From positions 1-64,000 of the forward strand of contig CAYZAW010000005.1 in assembly GCA_964476505.1 (NCBI GenBank): a stretch of DNA of 64,000 bases, read 5' to 3'. Shown here piece by piece: positions 58,240 through 64,000 of the stretch (position 1 is the stretch's first letter; each line of letters opens with the position of its first letter). This stretch comes from CAYZAW01 sp964476505 (GTDB lineage Bacteria > Bacillota > Clostridia > Christensenellales > CAG-138). The notes beneath the pieces are model-generated. The model was given only the letters and a program-made list of their open reading frames with translations, was not told where the DNA came from and made no database searches. Position numbers and translations under genes: made by a program.

Positions 58240-58500
58240 CTTTGCAGCTTTCTAAAAGCAACGCCATGCAGCAGCACCGCAAGAAGGTCGTGGAACATCC
58301 CTTCGGAACTATCAAGTGGCATGACGTAGCATACTATTCTTTGCCGTGGTAAGGAAATGGTCAGTGCCGAAGCTCCACTGAGCTTCACGGCATATAATCT
58401 CCGGCGGGCAATCAATACGGTAGGCACAAAAGCGTTTTTACTGTATCTCTATGCCCAAAAACGGAGCAAAACGAAAAAATGCGGAGCTGCAAATCTAAAA
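58240..58500 (+). pseudogene. Decayed IS1182-type transposase, C-terminal remnant
   Basis: Two frames hold the C-terminus of an IS1182-family DDE transposase. In the first, HRKKVVEHPFGTIK from about 58275 ends at a stop near 58350. In the second, shifted frame, KEMVSAEAPLSFTAYNLRRAINTVG starts at about 58352. The typical protein has these joined. The catalytic core and both IS ends are missing, so it is inactive. It marks an older insertion in the element's right part. The rest of 58145-58240 holds nothing I can assign. Confidence 0.75.
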
Positions 58501-58541
58501 AGATGGATAAATTGGAGTAGAGTTCTGAGCAGAAAAGTACA

Positions 58542-58567
58542 GCGACGGCAAAACCGTCGCTCTTTTT
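58542..58567 (+). terminator. Rho-independent terminator at the end of the sugar operon region
   Basis: GCGACGG (58542-58548), loop CAAAA, CCGTCGC (58554-58560) and TCTTTTT form a textbook terminator. Confidence 0.85.
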
Positions 58568-58619
58568 GATACAAAAATGTCGAGAAACTCCCTAATTTAG
58601 GAAGCTTCCGGACAGGGTG

Positions 58620-58696
58620 TGGTGGAGATAAGGGGACTCGAACCCCTGACTTCTGCATTGCGAACGCAGCGCTCTACCAAGGTGGTACGCATCCCC
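58620..58696 (-). tRNA. tRNA-Ala (CGC)-like gene with disrupted D stem
   Basis: In the minus direction: acceptor GGGGATG with TATCTCC, discriminator A and encoded CCA; T arm AGGGG-TTCGAGT-CCCCT; anticodon arm CTGCG-TTCGCAA-TGCAG (anticodon CGC, codon GCG). The G3-U70 pair that marks tRNA-Ala is present. The D arm is odd: its 3' side keeps the usual GGTAGAGC, but the 5' side reads TACC and cannot pair with GAGC, and position 8 is C, not T. So the 5' quarter is changed, and the gene may be a pseudo-tRNA or an attachment-site relic. It lies inside the element, about 100 bp from its right end. Confidence 0.7.
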
Positions 58697-58707
58697 TGCC
58701 CTTTTTA

Positions 58708-58738
58708 CTCCCCCAGATTTTTTCTGAGGGAGTTTCTT
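58708..58738 (+). terminator. Hairpin near the element's right end
   Basis: CTCCCCCAGA (58708-58717) pairs with TCTGAGGGAG (58723-58732) with one mismatch; TTTCTT follows. It may stop plus-strand transcription from the element before the att site, or isolate the tRNA gene. Confidence 0.5.
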
Positions 58739-58778
58739 AATGCCAAGGCAACGTACTACACGCTCTTTATGTTGTGTT

Positions 58779-58797
58779 CCATTATTGCGTCTCCTTC
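58779..58797. other. Right attachment site (cwlJ 5' side)
   Basis: The element arm TTATTGCGT (58782-58790, preceded by CCA) is followed by CTCCTTC (58791-58797), of which CCTTC is shared with the left site. The predicted central dinucleotide TC/GA lies in the shared core. Confidence 0.75.
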
Positions 58798-58854
58798 GCC
58801 ACCCGCTTCGCATTGGATCAAGCGCGCCAAAAGCTCTCTGTCTGAAAAGGGCAT
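58795..58854 (-). pseudogene. cwlJ: cwlJ 5' fragment (start codon to element junction)
   Basis: ATG 58854 with AGGAGG 6-7 nt upstream, 17 nt after the amidase stop. It encodes MPFSDRELLARLIQCEAGGE, the start of the CwlJ/SleB hydrolase domain, including the conserved Glu of CEAGGEG that is the catalytic acid in the SleB family. Past the junction the frame runs into the element and stops at 58756 after a few foreign residues (DAIMEH...). With the 3' part at 48833-48465 it restores 142 codons. Confidence 0.88.
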
Positions 58855-58871
58855 GCTGCTCCTCCTGCCTG

Positions 58872-59612
58872 CTACGCCGTGCGTACATACTGCCGCGCCG
58901 CATAGCCTGTTGTTCCGTTTGCGCGAACCACATACCAATTTCCCGTTCGCCCTAAAATTGTTAAAGCCGCGCCGTTAGGCAGCTGGGTCAATACAACAGA
59001 GTCCGTACTGGGGCGGCTGCGGATATTCAGCCCGCCGCCTGCTGTCGCCACCGTGCCGCGCTGGGGCGCCAGCGGCTCTACAAACGGAATCCCGAAATAC
59101 TCCGTAAGCGACCTTGCGATGTTTCTGGCGATCTCCGGCAGATTGTTTACGATCCAGTTGGCATCCTGCGGATTGTCGTGATATGCAAGCTCAATAAACA
59201 CCGCCGGCGCGCGTGTTTGCCGCACCTCCCCGATGCGGGTGGTGGAAAGGGTGCGTACCCGCTGGGGCAGCGGATATATCTGCTGCAAATTTCTTGCGAT
59301 GATTCCCGCCGCTCGTTCCCCGCTCACGCTGTTAGGCGCATAGTAGATATCCGTGCCGCGCACCTGCCCGGAAAGCGCGTCCGGCGCAGCGTTGGAATGC
59401 AGCGCCAGATGCAGGTCGTAATTACCGCTGTTAGACGCGCGTATGGACGATACCGCCGTCATATCCTTGGTATTACGCGTATATTGAATCCCGCTGGCCA
59501 CCAGATACGGAATAAGTTCATCCGCAAGAAGATTCATATAATACTCTTCACTGCCGCCAATGGTATAGGGATTCCCTTCCTGTGTAGATGGGCTGAGGTA
59601 AATAACCGGCAT
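58872..59612 (-). CDS. N-acetylmuramoyl-L-alanine amidase with SH3b domain
   Basis: 246 residues from ATG 59612 (GGAGGG upstream); the frame stays open upstream but without an RBS. Amidase_3 fold: VIYLSPSTQEGN at the start, LHLALHSNAAPD (zinc His), and the catalytic Glu in PAVFIELAYHDNPQD. The C-terminal SH3-like domain is about 182-246 (GGGLNIRSRPSTDS, GNWYVVRANGTTGYAARQYV). It cleaves the peptide from muramic acid. There is no signal peptide, as in mother-cell or spore-coat enzymes. It heads the operon amidase-cwlJ-gerQ, now cut by the element. Confidence 0.88.
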   Translation of the reverse strand: MPVIYLSPSTQEGNPYTIGGSEEYYMNLLADELIPYLVASGIQYTRNTKDMTAVSSIRASNSGNYDLHLALHSNAAPDALSGQVRGTDIYYAPNSVSGERAAGIIARNLQQIYPLPQRVRTLSTTRIGEVRQTRAPAVFIELAYHDNPQDANWIVNNLPEIARNIARSLTEYFGIPFVEPLAPQRGTVATAGGGLNIRSRPSTDSVVLTQLPNGAALTILGRTGNWYVVRANGTTGYAARQYVRTA

Positions 59613-59641
59613 TTTGATCCCTCCAATTCGCCTTTTCATTT

Positions 59642-59649
59642 CACTATAT
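59642..59649 (-). promoter_or_regulatory. Possible mother-cell (SigE/SigK-like) -10 element of the amidase-cwlJ-gerQ operon
   Basis: CATATAGT on the minus strand, 30 bp before the amidase ATG, differs by one base from the SigE -10 consensus CATACANT. No clear SigA -35 box is at the right distance. A SigE/SigK -35 match is weak, so this is only suggestive. Confidence 0.3.
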
Positions 59650-59795
59650 GCCGCAAGGCTTGTTTCTGCGAAACGATACCGAAGGCTCGCCTGCCAAACT
59701 GCGGGATTCTTAGCGCTCCTTCGGGATGCGCCGCGCATAGTTGCCGCATTGTTGGGAAAAAGTAAGGGCAACGTTAGTTTAGGAGGTTCGGTCAT

Positions 59796-60818
59796 ATGAA
59801 CTTTATCGACACCAATTCGTTTACCCGGCAGCAGCTTCTGGACATCGCCCAGCTTTCCATGACGCTCAAGCGCTGTATCAAAGCGGAGCTATACCCGCCC
59901 TTGTTGGAGAAAAAAAGCCTCGGCATGATATTTCAGCAATCCTCCACGCGCACTCGCGTCGCCTTTGAAACCGCCATGCACCAGTTGGGCGGGCACGCCC
60001 AGTATCTGGCACCCGGGCAAATCCAGTTGGGCGGGCACGAAACCATTGAGGATACCGCCCGGGTGCTGTCCCGCATGGTGGATATCCTGATGGCGCGGGT
60101 GGAACGCCACGAAAGCGTATATGCGCTGGCGGAAAACGCCACCATCCCCGTTATCAATGGCATGTCGGACTATAACCATCCCACGCAGGAGATGGGCGAC
60201 CTTATCACCATGCTGGAGCATTTGCCGGAAGGCAAACGGTTGGAGGACTGCAAGGTCACCTTTGTAGGCGACGCCACGCAGGTTTGTGCCTCGCTGTTGT
60301 TCATCGCCACAAAAATGGGCATGCGCTTTGCGCAGTTTGGCCCCGAAGGCTACCAGCTTAAGGATTCCCACAGAAAGATCGCGGACGATAACTGCACGAC
60401 CTCCGGCGGAAGCTTTTTGATCACGGATAACGCAGAAGAAGCGTTGGATGGCGCGGATTTTGTATATACAGACGTTTGGTACGGCTTGTACGAGGCAGAG
60501 CTTTCCGAGGAGGAACGGCACCGGATATTCATGCCGAAATATCAGGTTAGCGAAGCGCTGATGGGCCTTGCAGCACCTCACGCCAAATTCATGCACTGCC
60601 TGCCCGCTACCCGGGGCGAGGAGGTAACCAACGAGGTGATGGACGGCCCCGCCTCCATTATTTTCGATCAGGCAGAAAACCGCTTGACCGCCATGCGGGG
60701 CATTTTGGTTTACCTGCTGTATCAAAATAAAAAGCCGGAAAACAAGGACGCGCAGGCCGAGGAAATGCAAAAGCTGCAAGCACAGCTGGAGTCCTTATTC
60801 CCCAACGCGCATATATAG
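59796..60818 (+). CDS. aguB: Putrescine carbamoyltransferase
   Basis: 340 residues (RBS TAGGAGG). Carbamoyltransferase fold with the carbamoyl-phosphate motif SSTRTRVAFE, GMSDYNHPTQEMGDL and HCLPATRGEEV. QYLAPGQIQLGGHE and the diverged ornithine loop mark putrescine rather than ornithine carbamoyltransferase, as does its place before the agmatine deiminase genes. It phosphorolyses N-carbamoylputrescine to putrescine and carbamoyl phosphate, which carbamate kinase turns into ATP. First gene of the agu operon. Confidence 0.88.
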   Translation: MNFIDTNSFTRQQLLDIAQLSMTLKRCIKAELYPPLLEKKSLGMIFQQSSTRTRVAFETAMHQLGGHAQYLAPGQIQLGGHETIEDTARVLSRMVDILMARVERHESVYALAENATIPVINGMSDYNHPTQEMGDLITMLEHLPEGKRLEDCKVTFVGDATQVCASLLFIATKMGMRFAQFGPEGYQLKDSHRKIADDNCTTSGGSFLITDNAEEALDGADFVYTDVWYGLYEAELSEEERHRIFMPKYQVSEALMGLAAPHAKFMHCLPATRGEEVTNEVMDGPASIIFDQAENRLTAMRGILVYLLYQNKKPENKDAQAEEMQKLQAQLESLFPNAHI

Positions 60819-60830
60819 TAACTGCCTGCT

Positions 60831-62207
60831 ATGGAAAAGAAACAGAAAAAATTCAAGCTGTTCGACGCGGTGCTGGCGGTCATCTGCATCGTGTTCGTTG
60901 CGGAGGCCGCCGCACCGGTTGCCGCCATCGGCAATTCCCAATACTTCTGGTGGCTGTTTCTCATCATTACTTTCCTTTTGCCCTACGGCTTGATCGCGGC
61001 GGAGCTTGGCACCGCTTATGACGACGAGGGCGGTCTGTACGATTGGGTAAAGCGCGCCTTTGGAGATCGCTGGGGGGCGCGGGTGTCTTGGTATTACTGG
61101 CTGAACTTCCCCCTATGGATGGCGTCGCTGGCGGTCATGTTCCCGGAGATCATCGGCATTATCACGGGCAGTGAACTGGGCGTGTTCCCGTCGCTTATCA
61201 TTGAGCTGGCGTTCATCTGGATCGTGGTAGCCATTAGCTTTTTCCATGTGAGCGAAAGCAAATGGATACTGAACCTCTCCGCGTTTATCAAGGTGGCGCT
61301 GGCGCTGACATTGGGAGGCTTGGGTATTTACACGGCAGCCACCCGCGGCGTTGCGAACCCGCATACGCTGGAGTCGCTTTTGCCCTCGCTGGATCTTAGG
61401 TCGCTCTCCTTCATCTCCGTGATCCTATTCAACTTTATGGGGTTTGAGGTGGTCACCTCCTTTGCGGAGGACATGCCCAATCCTAAGAAGCAGATTCCCT
61501 CCGCCATTATCGCGGGCGGTATCGCGATCGCGGCGATCTATATTTTCTCTGCGTTCGGTATCGGCGTTGCCATCCCCACGGAGGAGATCAGCACCTCCAG
61601 CGGTTTGATCGACAGCATGCAGCTGTTGTCCGGGCAGGAAAGCGGGCCGTTTATTACGATCGTGGCGCTGCTGTTTTTGATCACGCTGTTTGGCAACATG
61701 ATCAGCTGGTCGTACGGTGTCAATTACGTTGCGTGGTATGCGGCAAAGAACAACGACATGCCAAAGTTCTTCCAGCGCTCCAGTAAAAAGGAAATGCCTG
61801 CGGGCGCGGCACTGATGAACGGCTTTGTGGCATCTGCACTGGTGATCGTTGCCCCGTTTTTACCCAGTCAAGACCTGTTCTGGAGCTTTTTTGCGCTGAA
61901 CATCGTAAACCTACTTATGAGCTACCTGCCGGTGTTCCCCGCGTTTTTGCGTCTGCGCAAGCTGGATGCCGACCGGGAACGACCCTTTACGGTAAGCGGC
62001 GGCAAGGGCTTCATCAACCTGTTGGCATATGTGCCCATGGTGTTGTTAATTATTTCCATAATATTCCTGTGTGTTCCGTTCAGCTTCGATACGGAGGAGC
62101 TACAGGAAAAGCTGCCCCTGCTGTGCGGCGTTCTCATTTCCATACTGTTGGGTGAGCTGGTTGCATCCGCAGGCGAAAAACGAAAAATCAAAGAAAAAGT
62201 GAGGTAA
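60831..62207 (+). CDS. aguD: APC-family amino acid/polyamine antiporter (agmatine-putrescine exchanger)
   Basis: 458 residues with about 12 TM helices. APC family start (FKLFDAVLAVICIVFVAEAAAPVAAIGNSQYFWW, split as seen), then GFEVVTSFAEDMPNPKKQIPSAI, the typical conserved TM6-7 segment. Its place between putrescine carbamoyltransferase and agmatine deiminase genes makes it the agmatine/putrescine exchanger of the pathway. There is no clear RBS at ATG 60831, which lies 12 nt after aguB, so translation may depend on coupling. Confidence 0.85.
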   Translation: MEKKQKKFKLFDAVLAVICIVFVAEAAAPVAAIGNSQYFWWLFLIITFLLPYGLIAAELGTAYDDEGGLYDWVKRAFGDRWGARVSWYYWLNFPLWMASLAVMFPEIIGIITGSELGVFPSLIIELAFIWIVVAISFFHVSESKWILNLSAFIKVALALTLGGLGIYTAATRGVANPHTLESLLPSLDLRSLSFISVILFNFMGFEVVTSFAEDMPNPKKQIPSAIIAGGIAIAAIYIFSAFGIGVAIPTEEISTSSGLIDSMQLLSGQESGPFITIVALLFLITLFGNMISWSYGVNYVAWYAAKNNDMPKFFQRSSKKEMPAGAALMNGFVASALVIVAPFLPSQDLFWSFFALNIVNLLMSYLPVFPAFLRLRKLDADRERPFTVSGGKGFINLLAYVPMVLLIISIIFLCVPFSFDTEELQEKLPLLCGVLISILLGELVASAGEKRKIKEKVR

Positions 62208-62211
62208 CAAT

Positions 62212-63345
62212 ATGAATCGATTGCTGACAACTCCCAAGCAGGACGGCTACCGTATGCCCGGAGAATTTGAGCCACACCAAGGCTGCTTTATTCTGTGGCC
62301 GGAGCGCACGGATAACTGGCGGTTAGGCGCAAAGCCCGCCCAGAAATCCTTTGTGGAGGTGGCGGAAGCCATTGCAAAATTCGAGCCGGTAACCGTTGGC
62401 GTTTCCGCTGCGCAGTATGACAACGCGCGGCACTGGCTGTCCCCGCAGATTCGCGTGCTGGAAATCTCCTATAACGATTCTTGGGTACGGGACTGCGGCC
62501 CGACTTTTGTGACCAACGGCACCACGCTTCGGGGTGTGGACTGGCGTTTCAACGCTTGGGGCGGCCTGATGGACGGGCTGTACTTCCCTTGGGATATGGA
62601 CGATAAGGTGGCGGAAAAGCTTTGCGACCTAGAGCGGGTGGATTGTTACCATCTGGACGATTTTATACTGGAGGGCGGTTCCATTCATACCGACGGAGAC
62701 GGTACGGTATTCTCTACGGAGGAATGCCTTTTATCCGAAGGCCGCAACCCCGGCTTCTGCCGCCACCGCATTGAGGACATGCTGCGGGAATACTTGGGGG
62801 TGGACTGCGTGATCTGGCTGCCCCGAGGCATTTACAATGACGAAACCAACGGCCATGTAGATAATATCATGCAGGTGGTGGAGCCGGGGCATGTGCTGTT
62901 GGCTTGGACGGACGACGAAAACGACCCCCAGCATGAGATTTGCCGGGAGGCGTATGATATTTTAAGCGCCGCGGTAGATGCCAAAGGCAGAAGCTTAGAA
63001 ATCACCAAGCTGTACCTGCCGGAAAACGTTTTGATCACCGAGGAGGAAAGCGGCGGCGTAGATGTGATAGAAGGAACGCTCCCCCGTATGCCCGGCGACC
63101 GGCTGGCTGCCTCTTATGCGAATTTCTATTTGGCGGGAAACGGTAAGAAAAAAGGCGTTGTGTATCCCATGTTCCACGACCCGCACGATGAAAAAGCGCG
63201 CGAAACGCTGGAAAGCGTGTTTCCCGACAGAGAGGTGGTTGGCGTATACGCACGGGAGATACTGCTTGGCGGCGGCAATATCCACTGCATCACTCAGCAG
63301 ATGCCGGCAGTTGCCGCGCCGGAGGAATGCACATGTCACGAGTGA
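62212..63345 (+). CDS. aguA: Agmatine deiminase
   Basis: 377 residues (GAGGTAAC before the ATG). A guanidine-group hydrolase of the pentein fold that turns agmatine into N-carbamoylputrescine and ammonia. YNDSWVRDCGPTF, DDFILEGGSIHTDG, NDETNGHVDNI and the catalytic Cys in LGGGNIHCITQQ are all present, and the length is standard. It overlaps the carbamate kinase gene by 13 nt. Confidence 0.95.
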   Translation: MNRLLTTPKQDGYRMPGEFEPHQGCFILWPERTDNWRLGAKPAQKSFVEVAEAIAKFEPVTVGVSAAQYDNARHWLSPQIRVLEISYNDSWVRDCGPTFVTNGTTLRGVDWRFNAWGGLMDGLYFPWDMDDKVAEKLCDLERVDCYHLDDFILEGGSIHTDGDGTVFSTEECLLSEGRNPGFCRHRIEDMLREYLGVDCVIWLPRGIYNDETNGHVDNIMQVVEPGHVLLAWTDDENDPQHEICREAYDILSAAVDAKGRSLEITKLYLPENVLITEEESGGVDVIEGTLPRMPGDRLAASYANFYLAGNGKKKGVVYPMFHDPHDEKARETLESVFPDREVVGVYAREILLGGGNIHCITQQMPAVAAPEECTCHE

Positions 63346-64000
63346 CCATTGCTCTTGGGGGAAACGCCTTGGGAGATACCCCCAAAGAGCAACAGGAGCG
63401 CCTGCGCCGCGCCGCGCCATCCTTTGCCTCGCTGGCGCGGCACGGGCATACGCTGCTTATTGCCCACGGAAACGGCCCGCAGGTAGGCATGCTGCAGCTT
63501 GCCTTTGACACCGCCTCCGCGCATACAGATCGCGTACCTGCCATGCCGCTTCCGGAATGCACCGCCATGAGCCAAGGCTACATCGGCTACCACATTCAAA
63601 ACAGCCTGCATAACGCCTTTCGGGAAGCCGGGCTGGATACGCCCGTGGCCTCGATCATCACGCAGGTGGTGGTAGACCGCGCCGATCCCGCATTTCTGCA
63701 TCCCACCAAGCCCATCGGCAGTTTTTATATGGAGGCGGCTGCCGAGGCCATTATGCGGGAAAACCCGCAATGGACGTTTCGGGAGGACGCAGGGCGTGGC
63801 TGGCGGCGTGTGGTGCCGTCGCCGCTTCCGGTGAAGATCGCGGAAATCAAAAGCATCCGCCGCCTTTTAGATTGCGGCACCGCCGTGATCGCCTGCGGCG
63901 GCGGCGGTATTCCCGTTTGCCAGCAGGAAAACGCAACGTATCACGCGGTATCCGCCGTGATCGATAAGGATTTTGCGGCAGCCGCCATGGCGGAAGCCGT
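63333..64000 (+). CDS. aguC: Carbamate kinase, 3' end outside window
   Basis: 222 complete codons from ATG 63333 (GGAGG 7 nt upstream) to the right edge; about 90 residues are missing compared with the usual 310. Amino-acid kinase fold: TIALGGNALGD, LLIAHGNGPQVGML, MSQGYIGYHIQN, ACGGGGIPVC and AVIDKDFAAA. It makes ATP from carbamoyl phosphate and completes the energy-yielding agmatine deiminase pathway. Confidence 0.95.
   Translation, partial: MSRVTIALGGNALGDTPKEQQERLRRAAPSFASLARHGHTLLIAHGNGPQVGMLQLAFDTASAHTDRVPAMPLPECTAMSQGYIGYHIQNSLHNAFREAGLDTPVASIITQVVVDRADPAFLHPTKPIGSFYMEAAAEAIMRENPQWTFREDAGRGWRRVVPSPLPVKIAEIKSIRRLLDCGTAVIACGGGGIPVCQQENATYHAVSAVIDKDFAAAAMAEA

Larger units (their letters stand above)
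48837..58797. mobile_element. 9.96-kb serine-recombinase element inserted in cwlJ
   Basis: The bounds come from the split cwlJ gene and the shared core CCTTC (48832-48836 and 58793-58797). The large serine recombinase gene ends 28 bp inside the left end. Contents: recombinase, a small ORF, a seven-gene sugar-modification operon, a decayed transposase, a terminator and a tRNA-Ala-like gene. Base composition is visibly more AT-rich than the flanks, a sign of transfer. No conjugation, capsid or replication genes are present, so it is neither a complete prophage nor an ICE. It is arranged like sporulation intervening elements (skin), with the recombinase at one end. The exact crossover base within the core cannot be fixed. 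Confidence 0.85.

Noticed and set aside
48837..58797. Reading the element as a prophage or conjugative element
   Set aside because: No structural phage, relaxase, type IV secretion or replication genes are present in its 9.96 kb.
59796..60818. Ornithine carbamoyltransferase (arginine pathway)
   Set aside because: The PGQIQLGGHE loop and the following antiporter, agmatine deiminase and carbamate kinase genes fit putrescine carbamoyltransferase.

Overview
The window looks like the chromosome of a spore-forming, Gram-positive Clostridia-type Firmicute. The signs are strong AGGAGG-type ribosome binding sites, ATG/TTG/GTG starts, dense operons with ATGA overlaps, a cwlJ/gerQ spore-germination locus, an agmatine deiminase operon, a selenium locus, a probable Re-citrate synthase and ECF transporters. 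The genus cannot be read from the sequence. Gene calls rest on reading the translated sequence and on family motifs; no database search was possible.

Layout, left to right. 1-4500: a very large c-di-GMP protein (Cache, PAS, GGDEF, degenerate receiver, GGDEF-like, EAL), cut by the window edge. 4804-7687: a Crp/Fnr regulator followed by a NitT/TauT-type ABC uptake system. 7827-10924: an Ntn-type amide hydrolase, an iron-dependent alcohol dehydrogenase and an SGNH hydrolase. 11109-16218: carA, then a carB reading frame that continues in frame into a complete dapF domain. 16227-25128: a metallopeptidase, a second diguanylate cyclase, a PadR/HAAS/DUF4097 operon, a ThiF-like/rhomboid pair and a two-component system. 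25174-31045: an ECF transporter of the UPF0397 type with two SAM-hydrolase (DUF62) genes and an N-formylglutamate-amidohydrolase-like gene. 31885-36909: a selenium locus (LysR, class V aminotransferase, YedE, TusA-like, DUF3343, SelD). 36973-46844: flavin reductase, CtpA protease, Re-citrate synthase, a small P-loop protein and a thrC-nitrilase-comEC-holA operon. 59796-64000: the agmatine deiminase operon aguB-aguD-aguA-aguC, cut by the right edge.

The main discovery is at 48.8-58.8 kb. A spore cortex-lytic enzyme gene of the CwlJ type is split in two. Its first 20 codons lie at 58854-58795 and the rest at 48833-48465, both on the minus strand. Joined at the shared CCTTC core, they give an in-frame 142-codon gene, the length of typical CwlJ. 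Between the halves is a 9.96-kb, visibly more AT-rich element. It carries a large serine recombinase ending next to the left junction, a small ORF that could be its directionality factor, a seven-gene operon for a CDP-linked, C-methylated deoxysugar with its glycosyltransferase, a decayed IS1182-type transposase and a tRNA-Ala-like gene. The element's joined ends form a clean dyad (TTATTGCGT-N12-ACGCAATAA), as expected of a serine-recombinase attP. The cwlJ 3' part is followed by gerQ, whose product works with CwlJ, and the 5' part follows an amidase gene. This resembles the skin (sigK) and SPbeta (spsM) elements, which are excised in the sporulating mother cell to restore a sporulation gene. 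Here the switch would control cortex lysis and germination.

Other points of note: the CarB-DapF fusion, whose DapF part lacks the first catalytic cysteine; a perfect 23-bp palindrome across the -10 box of a small P-loop gene; a palindrome just after the -10 box of the Re-citrate synthase; a receiver domain without its phospho-acceptor; and a 130-bp intergenic block made of successive hairpins.
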